From contig LT649370.1 of assembly GCA_900128395.1 (NCBI GenBank), forward strand, positions 1 to 31,481: a stretch of DNA of 31,481 nucleotides, written 5' to 3'. Positions 20,971 to 29,730 of this stretch are shown in pieces; the first letter of the stretch is position 1, and each line of letters starts with the position of its first letter. The notes below the pieces were generated by a model. It ran no database searches, was not told the origin of the DNA, and worked only from the letters and a program-made list of their open reading frames with translations. The position numbers and the translations under genes were made by a program. This stretch comes from Stramenopiles sp. TOSAG23-2. Taxonomy: Eukaryota; Sar.

Positions 20971-21290
20971 ATGTATCTGGATGGGATGATAATAATTTAG
21001 AGGAACAACAACAAAAAACCTCTAGGCGCCTAATAGCTCTGACGGCTCCTCGATCACAAAAAACCTTATAATTATTATAGCTCCCGCACACCGCACAAGC
21101 CCAAGTAAGAGCTTAGAAAATCAAAAAAATACGAGCACAGGCGCATCGCTACATACTTCTTCTTGGACAGGTTAAGGTATACAGGTATGCAACTATTATA
21201 TATATATTTTTGTAGTAATAAATAAATAAATTCTTCAAAAATTGAAATGGTATTTTTCTGATACAAAAGTACATACATGATGAATGATGT
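20971..21290. promoter_or_regulatory. Upstream region of the PLP enzyme gene, with a GC-richer strip
   Basis: Bases 21020-21180 are GC-richer than the flanks. They include the 8 bp palindrome aggcgcct (about 21024-21031) and the 12-mer caggttaaggta at 21168-21179, which recurs exactly at 24299-24310. The last 100 bases before the ATG are AT-rich. No gene seen. Confidence 0.4.
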
Positions 21291-22574
21291 ATGTATAAAA
21301 GAAAAAAGAAACAATTAAAGATGATGTTAATAAATCATAATAAAAAGTTCGTAAAACATATAATTGAAAGATATGCATCTTTCTCTACTGTAAATATACA
21401 AACAAAGCTTGCTCAAGCTGGATGTAAAAAAACAGATGATAATAACAATAATAATAATACTGATTTAACTCCACCGATACATTTTTCAACAACCTTTGAA
21501 CGAGAGAAAGACTTATCGTATTTGTCACATATATATTCACGCACTTCAAATCCAACAAGAGATTTATTAGAAGAAACCATTGCTGATTTAGAAAATGGTA
21601 CTGATTGTTGTTCCTTTGCCTCCGGTAGTGCTGCTACTTCTTCCTTATTAACAGCAGTTGGAAACAATTCTCATGTGATTATCGGAAATGATATATATCA
21701 TGGTACTAGGTCTTTGTTGGAAAATGTATTCAACAATTGGGGTTTGTTTCATACTGAAATTGATTTAACAAATATGGATATTATAAAAAATGAAGTAGAA
21801 ACTATTAAAACTCACGGAAAAAACGTAATATTAATATCTGAAATACCAACAAACCCTTCTTTGAATGTACCTGATTTAATTGAAATATCAAATTTATTGC
21901 GTAACTACGAAAATTGTATACATATTTGTGATTCAACTTGGATGTCTCCTGCAATTTGTAATCCATTAAATTTAGGTGTTGATATGGTATTGCATTCAAC
22001 AACTAAATATATGGGTGGTCATAGTGACCTTTTAGGTGGATGTATTGCATATAATAAGCAAGGAAATGATACAAACAAGTATTCACAACAAGTATTTGAT
22101 CAAATTCGTATAGTCCAACAACAATCTGGTAATGTTCCTTCTCCATTTGATTCTTGGCTTTTATTACGTGGTTTACGGTCGTTAGATGCAAGAATTGCAC
22201 GGCATTGTGAAAATGCTTTTAAAATTGCTGAATATCTAGAAAATCATAATGCTATATATAAAATAAATTATCCTGGATTAGTTAGCCATCCACAACATGA
22301 TATTATGTCGAAAATGATATCAAATAATAATAGGTATGGTGGTATGTTATCAATTGAGTTGAAAGGTGGAATGGAAAAAGCAATTGGTGTTAGCAGCAAA
22401 GTTCAAATATTTAAACGTGCTACTTCATTAGGTGGTACAGAATCATTAATTGAACATCGAAAAAGCATTGAACCTGAAAATAGCCCAACGCCTGATAGTT
22501 TATTACGTTTATCAATTGGTTTAGAAAACGTGGATGATTTAATCAAAGATTTAGATCATGCATTACGTTCGTAG
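21291..22574 (+). CDS. Cystathionine gamma-synthase/lyase-family PLP enzyme
   Basis: The 427-residue protein belongs to the Cys/Met-metabolism PLP family. Landmarks are YSRTSNPTRDLLEETIADLE at about 82-101, FASGSAATSSLL at 109-120, the cofactor Asp in HICDSTWMSP (D214), the Schiff-base Lys in VLHSTTKYMGGHSDLLGG (K239), then FDSWLLLRGLRSLDARI and the C-terminal SLGGTESLIEHRKS and LLRLSIGLENVDDL. It would act on cystathionine, homocysteine or a related thioether in transsulfuration. Lyase and synthase cannot be separated by eye. The first 35 residues are basic and Ser-containing (NHNKKFVKHIIERYASFST), suggesting a mitochondrial presequence. Met11 or Met12 are alternative starts. An Asn run at 51-56 is low complexity. 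The stop codon runs straight into an (AG)n tract. Confidence 0.93.
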   Translation: MYKRKKKQLKMMLINHNKKFVKHIIERYASFSTVNIQTKLAQAGCKKTDDNNNNNNTDLTPPIHFSTTFEREKDLSYLSHIYSRTSNPTRDLLEETIADLENGTDCCSFASGSAATSSLLTAVGNNSHVIIGNDIYHGTRSLLENVFNNWGLFHTEIDLTNMDIIKNEVETIKTHGKNVILISEIPTNPSLNVPDLIEISNLLRNYENCIHICDSTWMSPAICNPLNLGVDMVLHSTTKYMGGHSDLLGGCIAYNKQGNDTNKYSQQVFDQIRIVQQQSGNVPSPFDSWLLLRGLRSLDARIARHCENAFKIAEYLENHNAIYKINYPGLVSHPQHDIMSKMISNNNRYGGMLSIELKGGMEKAIGVSSKVQIFKRATSLGGTESLIEHRKSIEPENSPTPDSLLRLSIGLENVDDLIKDLDHALRS

Positions 22575-22592
22575 AGAGAGAGAGAGAGAGAG
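22573..22592. repeat. (AG)n microsatellite overlapping the stop codon
   Basis: The TAG stop at 22572-22574 forms the start of a pure AG run. It is followed at about 22597-22614 by a hairpin-forming gtgggtacggtaccac, which may mark the 3' untranslated region. Confidence 0.85.
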
Positions 22593-22829
22593 ATGTAGTG
22601 GGTACGGTACCACCGATAAAAAAAATTAAACACCAAAACACAAATATATGTGGAATATATGAATTTAAAAAAAAAATAAAAACTAATGATATGAAACCTA
22701 TCATATTAATATATATGCATACATCTATATGCCATACTATTTTTACAAAAATAATGATATTGGTAAAAAATAAAAATATCAGTATTATAATTAATGCATC
22801 TCATATTTATAATTTAAAATCTCTCTCGC

Positions 22830-24143
22830 TCAAAATATATTTTTGGATGATAACAACGCCTTTTTCTTATTATTCTTATCCCCATTAATACTATGGTGTT
22901 TTTTTCTTTTTCCAAGTATTTTTCTATTACTAGTGCTATTATGACTATTATTATTAGAATTATCATTATTACCATCTTTCTTTTTTGAATAATGATTAGT
23001 GATTCTCCCTTTTAATAAGCGCTTTACAACCGATTTTAATGTATCAGTCGAACATTTTTTAAATTCATCATGCTCATCTAATGGAGTTATAAAATTTAAA
23101 CAATTTGTAGTTGGACGCTGTGGAGACGCTAATGTGCGTACAAGTGGTAATGTAAATATAAATATACGTGCATCATGACATGGGAAACTGCCTTTTCCAC
23201 TCCGTGCTTTCCTATTTCGATATCCAGGATACAATGTTTTATCAAAGATAACACATGAACGAAACAATAAACCTGATTTCTCGGCTAATTCAATTATATT
23301 CCAATGTGAATAACTTGCTTTCGTTTTATGAACTATATGTATTTCACCACCAGGTACACCGACATGATGACATCGTGAAAAAAATTTCAATAGCAAATTC
23401 TTATTTTTATTCATTTCTTCATTTTGACCATCACGTTTAGATTCCAATGAATTGATTTTAGCATTATTATTTTGTGGTGCTATACATGGAAAATGCCATA
23501 CAATTTTATGATATGAAGTTTCGGACGAATGTGCTAACGGTGATTTTTTCTTCCCGAGTTGCGTAGCATCTACACTATGTATGATTCGCAAGTTAGATAA
23601 CATGCTAGCAGAATTTAACATATTTTCTGCATCAGTATATACACTTTTAAACTCAGTTTTGGATAAATACGTCGTCCCAACAACACGACATTTTGGTATA
23701 TGTTTCGCAAGATTTAAAGTGAATGATAAATCCCCGTCGCCAATTGTTAATATTCGTACACCACTTTGATTTTTGTAGATTCCATATGAATTAGTATTTT
23801 GTAACGCTGCATTACCTTTTGTACGTTTTATATCTAATATGCGTAAGCACATTTCTGGCCTTTGGTTGGGTGGACATTTATTACCATTATACGTTGTGTT
23901 TGGTCGATGTACGATAATTTTATAAGCACAGCATATGCAACCGTTTTTATAACATTTATAGGTATCACGAGGTATATACAAGACTGAATCACATTTTGTT
24001 AAATACGATACTGCATTTAATTGTTGTAAATCTTCATTAGTAAATGTTATTTTTTTCTTTTTCTTACTCATGTTTATTATGAATATATACACAAATGTAT
24101 ATATATGTGTTAATGTATTGGTTTCTTCTTCTTTTTTCATCAT
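22830..24143 (-). CDS. BMT5-like 25S rRNA (uridine-N3)-methyltransferase domain protein
   Basis: The frame encodes up to 437 residues. The SAM-binding signature ILTIGDGDLSFTLNLAKHI at about 131-149 opens the BMT5-like (DUF2431) domain. It continues with VVGTTYLSKTEF, a YHKIVWHFPCIAPQ block and GVPGGEIHIVHKTKASYSHWNI, and ends with YPGYRNRKARSGKGSFP. By family it methylates N3 of a uridine in large-subunit rRNA in the nucleolus. An extra Cys cluster (CYKNGCICC, about 64-72) precedes the domain and could bind zinc. The first 24 residues (Thr/Phe/Ile-rich) look like translated leader. The Met at residue 25 (ATG ending at 24071, MSKKKKK) is the more natural start. The Lys/Asn-rich C-terminus fits a nucleolar protein. 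Confidence 0.88.
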   Translation of the reverse strand: MMKKEEETNTLTHIYTFVYIFIINMSKKKKKITFTNEDLQQLNAVSYLTKCDSVLYIPRDTYKCYKNGCICCAYKIIVHRPNTTYNGNKCPPNQRPEMCLRILDIKRTKGNAALQNTNSYGIYKNQSGVRILTIGDGDLSFTLNLAKHIPKCRVVGTTYLSKTEFKSVYTDAENMLNSASMLSNLRIIHSVDATQLGKKKSPLAHSSETSYHKIVWHFPCIAPQNNNAKINSLESKRDGQNEEMNKNKNLLLKFFSRCHHVGVPGGEIHIVHKTKASYSHWNIIELAEKSGLLFRSCVIFDKTLYPGYRNRKARSGKGSFPCHDARIFIFTLPLVRTLASPQRPTTNCLNFITPLDEHDEFKKCSTDTLKSVVKRLLKGRITNHYSKKKDGNNDNSNNNSHNSTSNRKILGKRKKHHSINGDKNNKKKALLSSKNIF

Positions 24144-24269
24144 TTGTTCATCTGTTTTCTATAATACACAAAAAATTAAAATGGTATTTTAATTTTATAT
24201 ATATTTTTGTTGTTGGGCACTTGGTTGTTGGTATTATATTATTTTTTGCATCTTCTTCTTCATCATTTT

Positions 24270-24312
24270 GCTACCTTAACCTGGCCGGCTGGGCCGGCCA
24301 GGTTAAGGTAGC
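24270..24312. repeat. Perfect GC-rich inverted repeat, 20 bp arms with 3-base loop
   Basis: The left arm gctaccttaacctggccggc (24270-24289) is the exact reverse complement of the right arm at 24293-24312, separated by tgg. It is directly followed by a perfect 24 bp palindrome built from agct/ctag units (24310-24333) and by an inverted pair ctacctg/caggtag (24338-24344 and 24359-24365). Together nearly 100 bases form consecutive hairpins immediately upstream of the SANT-like gene. This could be a regulatory or insulating element or a small foldback transposon. Confidence 0.9.
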
Positions 24313-24333
24313 TAGCTCTAGCTAGAGCTAGCT
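24310..24333. repeat. Perfect 24 bp palindrome of agct/ctag units
   Basis: The 12-base half agctagctctag is followed by its exact reverse complement. It abuts the 43-base inverted repeat with a 3-base overlap. Confidence 0.9.
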
Positions 24334-24391
24334 CTAACTACCTGGTATCTGGTATCTACAGGTAGTGCTTTTATTACCAGTGGATGGAAAA

Positions 24392-24958
24392 ATGCGATGT
24401 GGTAGCTGGACGGAAGAAGAAGAAAAGTATGCTGGAGATCTCATTAAATGCTTTAACGATGGCATTTTAGACAATGTTGCAGATGTGTATAATACAGTGC
24501 AAAGTTTACTTGCAGACAAGTTACTGTGCAAGCTACAACGAATAAAGGATAAATTTGCTGGTAAATACTGGAAGCTATATGTTGCCAGTAATAAGTCCAA
24601 ATTCTCAGAGATTGTATTGGCTTGCCGCAGAGAAATTCTAGAAAAATCACGTGTAGATTTTTTTGAGTCAGTTAAGGCAGAGAGGAAGGCCAAGAAGGCA
24701 GCAGCGGCAGAGAGGAAGGCCAAGAAGGCAGCAGCGGCAGAGAGGCAGTCCAAGATGGCAGCAGCGGCAGAGAGGAAGGCCAAGAAGGCAGCAGCGGCAG
24801 AGAAGGCAGCAGCAGCAGAGAGGAAGGCCAAGATGGCAGCAGCGGCCTATTGTTGCCTTGTAGATGAACTGCAGCGGCGGCCTTCGATGACTTGCGACCT
24901 CCTTGTGCAGCAGTTGCTATGCTATCATCATCAACAACAATTATTCTTCAACATATAA
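24392..24958 (+). CDS. SANT/Myb-like small protein with Ala/Lys repeat tail
   Basis: The first ATG of this frame is at 24392; codons upstream of it in the frame have only GTG. The 188-residue product begins MRCGSWTEEEEKYAGDLIKCF, and about 40 residues later has LLADKLLCKLQRIKDKFAGK. This 'WTxEEExYAxxLIxxF...LAxxLxCxxxRIxxKFAG' layout matches, from memory, an expanded SANT-like family of diatoms and other stramenopiles. Its members are usually uncharacterised and may bind DNA. Residues about 96-151 are 10-residue repeats AERKAKKAAA encoded by 30 bp DNA repeats, probably one long helix. The tail is Gln/His-rich. It converges with the gene ending at 25061, only 102 bases away. A GC-rich palindrome cluster ends just before the gene. 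Confidence 0.65.
   Translation: MRCGSWTEEEEKYAGDLIKCFNDGILDNVADVYNTVQSLLADKLLCKLQRIKDKFAGKYWKLYVASNKSKFSEIVLACRREILEKSRVDFFESVKAERKAKKAAAAERKAKKAAAAERQSKMAAAAERKAKKAAAAEKAAAAERKAKMAAAAYCCLVDELQRRPSMTCDLLVQQLLCYHHQQQLFFNI
24677..24844 (+). repeat. In-frame 30 bp tandem repeats (five full units and one partial)
   Basis: Units starting at 24677, 24707, 24737, 24767 and 24815 share gcagagaggaaggccaagaa with few changes; an 18-base partial unit lies at 24797-24814. All lengths are multiples of three, so the frame is kept. GC content is high for this locus. Copy number is likely to vary between strains. Confidence 0.95.
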
Positions 24959-25060
24959 TAATAATTTCAATAATAATAATTAAGATATAATGATAATATA
25001 ATAAACAAACAACAAAAGTAATATAGTAGTAGTAGTTATTAGCATAGTCTGCAGAGTGTA

Positions 25061-27934
25061 TCATGGAGGAATAACTATTGGATTGTTAACTGTTTTGTAC
25101 GACTTGAATGTTCTCCCTTCACCCTTGTTATAGTTACGGGCTGTGAAAGTTTTTCCAGGTATCACCTCGCCATCCAAGTTTAAAACGCCCTTAATCTTAC
25201 GGTCTTTGCTAAACCATTCTAGTTCTGCTCCACCTACATGCGTATTATCTATGTATAGGATATCGCCCTCTTTGATGCTAATTACATCAAATCCTCCCTT
25301 ATAATCTAGTGGTACTTTAGCATCCCCTGTCTTACCTTTGGGGGGTGCTTGTAAAGGCATTTTGTCTTTATGAGTTTCCAAGTCTATATCCCCGATAAGC
25401 TTCTTCAATTCATCTAAATTATTCTTATCAACTTGAAAACCATGCCAAATACCTTTACCTGATACGTCTACCTTCACGATTTGTGCTTTTCCACTTGATC
25501 GTGATCGTAATGCATCTGCAACTTTCCCATCGAAAAAGCCCGAGTCGCGGAACACGCTAGGTTTAAAATTTGAGCGAGTTACTGTTATTTTTGGTTTTGG
25601 TTTTTTTCTTTTTTTACCAGTACTACCAGTAATACCTTTGTCTAGTAAAACTGTTTGTTCTTTTGGCGTTATGCCAGCTTCACTCATAATTTTTGACTTT
25701 GCCTCAATTTGAACTTTTGTAAATTTACCAAACTCATCTGGTGTTCCAGTTATATGTGCTTCGTAAACTGCTACTTTTTTTTCACTTGTTAATGGGCCAA
25801 TTTCATTCTCTGCGCGTTTAATTGTCGTTTCAAAATCTGGCTTAGCTTCGTATTTTCCTAATTTTTTCTTAAATTTCTTTTCTTTCCAGGTCTTGAAATT
25901 ATCCTTACTACCACTATTCTTAAATTCTACTTCTAACTCTTGACGACGAATCTTTCTATGTTTCCTAAAATTCTTCATTCTTTTTCCAAACGGGTTCCGG
26001 TTTTTTAAGTAGTTTTTTAACCTTCCAGAGAGAGAGAATCGATGCTTTGGCCTTAACAATCCATCTTTTTTTGCCCTTGCATTTTCTAAATTTTGATATT
26101 TTTTCAACCAATCAGATTTGGTAAGAGTAGGTTTACCATTTAATCTCTTGGTATTAATATATTTATTCCAAGCTCGTTTCTCGGCTGTGCTAAATGGGCG
26201 AACAATACTTGTTCCCATATTCTTTAAACCATCCGCGACACCAGACGTAATTCCTTTCGTTTTCATAGAACTATACAAATTTTTAATTGACGTTGATACA
26301 CCCTTCTTAGCATTCTTTGCAGCACTTGCTAGTGTCTCCATATCCCCAATAAAACTGCCAGAACGTATAACTTTATACTTTTTAAATAAACTTTTTGCAC
26401 CTGGAGTCTTCGTAATTTCTGCAAAATCACCTAAACCACCTAAAAGAATCACTTCGACAATTGCACCTATCACTCCAGCACTTTTTTCAATTAATTGCTT
26501 CTTACATGCACGCTTACATGTACCAGCCCACATTTTCTTTATTTGCATGTAACTTTCACAGACACTATTTGTCATATAAGCAAACGATTCATATAATCCC
26601 CACAGACCGCCAAGCAGTTTAATTAATATTGGAATTACTACAAATCCAGCAGCCACAAAGGCTATATTTAATAGAACCATCCCCCCAATCATAAGTAGCA
26701 CCATTCCAACCATTTTGGTCGCTGGGCAAGCCATAGCAAATTCCCAACCTGCTTTTAACGTTGAAATTAACGCGTTTAATAAACCTCTCACTGCATGTAT
26801 TAAATGCTTCCGGCCTTTGGATGTCCATATTTTTCTATGAATTCTTTTTATTACATTCTGCCAAACGTGCGTCATATTGCGCACGACATATTTAATTTTT
26901 TCACTAATATCAGAACGATCTTGACATTTATCATCTTGCCACTGTTCATGCAAATCTGTTGCCATTCCTCCTAAAAAGCCATCAACTAAGCCAAAAAAAA
27001 AAGCTTTATCAACATCTTGGCTTGTCAATGCTTCTTCAATGCTTCTCTCATTCTCCATTACTTTACTAGTATCAACAACTTCATCAGAAAAAAAACATTG
27101 CTTCAATTTAGCAATTGTACCTTTAGAAACACATTCGCACTCATTTATCCTGGTGGTATCACACATACATTCACCACGGCATGGATTCTCTGGATCTGGT
27201 TGACAATGAGCATTTTTGCCGCATGTTCTCAAAATCGTTGTACGTTTACATTCACCTAACGGTTTTGTCGTGGATGACGGACAACATAAAATATCAGATC
27301 CACCATCACATTTACCTTTGACAATCGGTTTGGAACACTTATCTAGATTGGTATCTATACAAGTACCTTCATGGTTATCACATGGTACCCCCTCAGCTTT
27401 ATTGTACGCGAACGATTTTATATAGTTTACGCCGCCTTTTATAGCACCCCATACAGCTCTGTTCGTTGATTTTCCTGACGTTGCTTTCTCCAACAATATC
27501 GATATATCATCCCGATGTTTTTTTAAGTCAGATGGTGATAAAATTGTATTTTCAGGTATCTCCTTTAAATTTTGCAAATCATCCATGATAGGACTATGTT
27601 CAAATGAAAATCCTTCTTTTAAACTTTTATGTATTTCCTTTATTTCATACGTTGCATATGCTTCAACTGACATACCCTGCATATCTTTAACTTCTAGAAA
27701 ACTTAAACTATTCTCGTCAATGTTGTCTACGTTTTTTTCTAACGTTTTGACAATATTTTCCAAACTATCAGTAGACATTAAATTGTGAAACATATCATCA
27801 TGCATATGTAAATGGTTTTGCATCATAACACCATGCTTAATTTGATTTGTAATGGCAATACATTCATGACTGATTAATAATATCAAAAAGCATAAACCTA
27901 TTGTTTGTAAACGATTTTTGGTGGACTTTTTCAT
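25061..27934 (-). CDS. Secreted/membrane protein with Cys-rich module and bacterial polymorphic-toxin-like C-terminus
   Basis: From the ATG at 27932-27934 (an upstream GTG at 27958 is unlikely) the product has 957 residues. A signal peptide (NRLQTIGLCFLILLISHECIA) opens it. Residues about 184-280 hold many cysteines, including GVPCDNHEGTC and GGSDILCCPS, like a Cys motif I recall N-terminal to lysozyme or NlpC/P60 domains in fungi. A long hydrophobic stretch lies at about 401-450, then a weaker one near 485-505. A very basic linker spans about 600-700. At about 722-770, EAHITGTPDEFGKFT followed by AGITPKEQTVLLDKGITG resembles the conserved pre-toxin segment of bacterial Rhs/polymorphic toxins. 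The last 80 residues carry FDVISIKEGDILYIDNTH and AELEWF, a D..H....E pattern near that of colicin E3-type nucleases, with spacing not exact. Function is inferred only: perhaps an anti-microbial or contact effector. No immunity partner is evident. Confidence 0.6.
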   Translation of the reverse strand: MKKSTKNRLQTIGLCFLILLISHECIAITNQIKHGVMMQNHLHMHDDMFHNLMSTDSLENIVKTLEKNVDNIDENSLSFLEVKDMQGMSVEAYATYEIKEIHKSLKEGFSFEHSPIMDDLQNLKEIPENTILSPSDLKKHRDDISILLEKATSGKSTNRAVWGAIKGGVNYIKSFAYNKAEGVPCDNHEGTCIDTNLDKCSKPIVKGKCDGGSDILCCPSSTTKPLGECKRTTILRTCGKNAHCQPDPENPCRGECMCDTTRINECECVSKGTIAKLKQCFFSDEVVDTSKVMENERSIEEALTSQDVDKAFFFGLVDGFLGGMATDLHEQWQDDKCQDRSDISEKIKYVVRNMTHVWQNVIKRIHRKIWTSKGRKHLIHAVRGLLNALISTLKAGWEFAMACPATKMVGMVLLMIGGMVLLNIAFVAAGFVVIPILIKLLGGLWGLYESFAYMTNSVCESYMQIKKMWAGTCKRACKKQLIEKSAGVIGAIVEVILLGGLGDFAEITKTPGAKSLFKKYKVIRSGSFIGDMETLASAAKNAKKGVSTSIKNLYSSMKTKGITSGVADGLKNMGTSIVRPFSTAEKRAWNKYINTKRLNGKPTLTKSDWLKKYQNLENARAKKDGLLRPKHRFSLSGRLKNYLKNRNPFGKRMKNFRKHRKIRRQELEVEFKNSGSKDNFKTWKEKKFKKKLGKYEAKPDFETTIKRAENEIGPLTSEKKVAVYEAHITGTPDEFGKFTKVQIEAKSKIMSEAGITPKEQTVLLDKGITGSTGKKRKKPKPKITVTRSNFKPSVFRDSGFFDGKVADALRSRSSGKAQIVKVDVSGKGIWHGFQVDKNNLDELKKLIGDIDLETHKDKMPLQAPPKGKTGDAKVPLDYKGGFDVISIKEGDILYIDNTHVGGAELEWFSKDRKIKGVLNLDGEVIPGKTFTARNYNKGEGRTFKSYKTVNNPIVIPP

Positions 27935-28480
27935 CTTTTTCTTTCTGGACGTATTCACGAATAACTATACAAATAATAACAAGCGCTGTAATTTCAAAAG
28001 AAACTATGAAATGCACAAATACAGCAACGAGAATATATTTGTTTTATTTATCGTATGGAACTAACTTCGTCTTTCCACGAGTACACGAGGATATCTCTGA
28101 ATTGTCTGCGATTGCGTTGGCTTGACCGGTTGATGAAAAAGGATGGACGTGAACTTTACCTTGTTGTTTATTATCTATTATCCCCCCCCTGTGTAGGGGT
28201 GGTAGTAAATACTATAATTAGTGTTGTATTTTTTTTGTCCTTTTACTTTGTTCTCATAATTAATACAATATATTGTAAAAATGATCGTCGCTGCTACTAA
28301 TAATTTTCTTCCTCCCCCCCTCCCTTCTTTTTTTATCATCATCCTCTTCGTTATTATTATTCCTCATCACCTTCGGCCTCCAGCAGAGTAGAGCTGCTCC
28401 GTTTTATGTCCGGTGGTCGGGGTGTGGGGGTAGGGGGTCTGCAAAAGTTTCAAATGCTATGATCGGGCATCGCAAAATTA
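27935..28480. other. Upstream region of the toxin-like gene, with C- and G-runs
   Basis: This stretch holds the promoter of the minus-strand gene and unusual homopolymer runs: cccccccc at about 28182-28189, ccccccctccc near 28314-28323, and a G-rich strip at 28411-28437. A CT-rich strand runs at 28300-28380. No coding frame convinces me. Confidence 0.45.
28411..28437 (+). other. G-rich strip with G-quadruplex potential
   Basis: Runs gggg (28419-28422), ggggg (28426-28430) and ggggg (28433-28437), with flanking gg pairs at 28412-28416, could form an intramolecular G-quadruplex. Such G runs are exceptional in this AT-rich window. Confidence 0.6.
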
Positions 28481-28994
28481 TTAATATAGTTTTTTTATAT
28501 TTCCGATTTTTATGTTTGATATTAATTTTTTGAAATCTTTTTTTCCACTGTCAATTGAATCACGTGTTGCATCTAGCGCTGCCACATCAATGTTTGTGGT
28601 TTGGCCGACTACACGATGATTTTCAACTGCTGTAACAACTGTACATGCTACCAAACGCATTGGGGATGTTCCCACATCTCTTGTCATTGTTCTTGATCTG
28701 CTGTCAAGCATTTAACGATGGTTGATATAAAACCAAAATTTTTGCTAGTTCATACCAAGCAGGACATTCACATTCGATGTCTTTGTAGTATTGAACATAA
28801 TTTTCGATTTTTAAACTAATCCTATTCGATGTTACTTCTTCCTCAGTTTCTGGATCATCTCGACAATGTTTTTTGCCAAGATATTTCACTGAAAATGTGA
28901 TACCTACTGACATGATTCTACCAACACGTTTCATCGGATAACCTAAACAATACATGTTACGTAATGATTTTTGCAGAATAAACCGCGTATTCAA
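28481..28994 (-). pseudogene. Broken ORF, possibly a hAT-type transposase relic
   Basis: Two minus-strand frames abut. The upstream one (28704-28994) lacks a good start: it opens only at a TTG, with a later ATG giving MYCLGYPMKRVGRIMS. It ends prematurely after CPAWYELAKILVLYQPSLNA. That tail resembles the C-terminal dimerisation region of hAT-family transposases, where 'QPSSAxxERxFS' usually follows; here the SER block is missing. The second frame (28481-28711) overlaps the first by 8 bases in another phase and reads as coding-like sequence (MTRDVGTSPMRLVACTVV). I interpret this as a decayed gene with a frameshift. The hAT assignment rests on one short motif from memory. Confidence 0.35.
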
Positions 28995-29157
28995 GTTGCG
29001 CCTTAATCACATAGAGTGGGAAAGTGACAGCATGTATACAACAGACGTGAAACGCAAAAGAAACAAGAAAAGAAAATGCACACGCACCGCCAAAAGTACC
29101 TAAATTCTAAAAGTAAGTTTCAACATTGGTTGTTGCAAATAATAATAGTAGATACAA

Positions 29158-29330
29158 TTGATAAAACAACCTGTTATAGAACCTGCTGTTGGAAAAAGAA
29201 TTACAAGATTAGATGATGGTGTAGGGTCTTTGACACAAGGTCAATGGATTCCAGGAACTATTAGTGAAGTAAAAAGAGGGAAAAAAGGATATAAATTTGT
29301 GTTTGACGATGTATGGGTTGATACTTGGCT
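29158..29330 (+). pseudogene. Fragment resembling a Tudor/Agenet-like barrel
   Basis: The plus frame reads VGKRITRLDDGVGSLTQGQW, then IPGTISEVKRGKKGYKFVFDD and VWVDTW. This alternation of 'GKRI...W..GTI.EVKR...Y.F.FDD' resembles a Tudor- or Agenet-type domain. The frame has no ATG start and loses coding character after about 29330, so it is a remnant. Confidence 0.3.
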
Positions 29331-29457
29331 CATTTTCCTTCCAAATTTCTTTGGCAAGTGTCAGCTCCACATTAACAACATGATCATAACGTTTCAATAG
29401 AGCTTCTGCTGTACCAGTTTCAAAATGTAAGTATGGATGAATACATACGCCATTGTT
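29320..29457 (-). pseudogene. Unidentified coding-like fragment
   Basis: The minus frame is open from 29457 and reads IHPYLHFETGTAEALLKRYD, then VVNVELTLAKEIWKENEPSI, before fading into low-complexity Phe-rich sequence. Composition is that of a real protein, but there is no proper start or end. It may belong to the same decayed gene as the neighbouring fragments. Confidence 0.3.
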
Positions 29458-29544
29458 TCATCTCGACACACACAGAATTAAAAAAAATTGGTTTATGCAT
29501 ATACATACTGAAAAGAACTGGAATTCGACCAGACTCTTGCAATG

Positions 29545-29730
29545 TCAGGCCGTACCATCCAGATATGGACGAAATTTACGTGATGTATCAACCATACGAG
29601 CTGCTCTTGAATGTGTAACTTTCTCAACAACTTTTACCTTGTTTATTACATTTTGTCTGCTATCATTGTTGATTTTAAACATGGCGCTTGACATTGATTT
29701 AATAAAATCAAGGTGCCTCTCATGTCTCAT
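29545..29730 (-). pseudogene. Unidentified coding-like fragment, 61 codons
   Basis: An ATG at 29730 opens MRHERHLDFIKSMSSAMFKI and continues to SRAARMVDTSRKFRPYLDG before a TGA. The peptide looks coding. It lies upstream, on the same strand, of the 29320-29457 fragment, so both may derive from one decayed transposon gene. Confidence 0.3.

Noticed and set aside
24334-24831. 165-codon minus-strand Ala/Ser/Phe frame
   Set aside because: It is the antisense reading of the 30 bp repeats in the SANT-like gene.
27935-27958. GTG start eight codons upstream for the toxin-like gene
   Set aside because: Eukaryotic starts are normally ATG, and the ATG at 27932-27934 gives a well-placed signal peptide.
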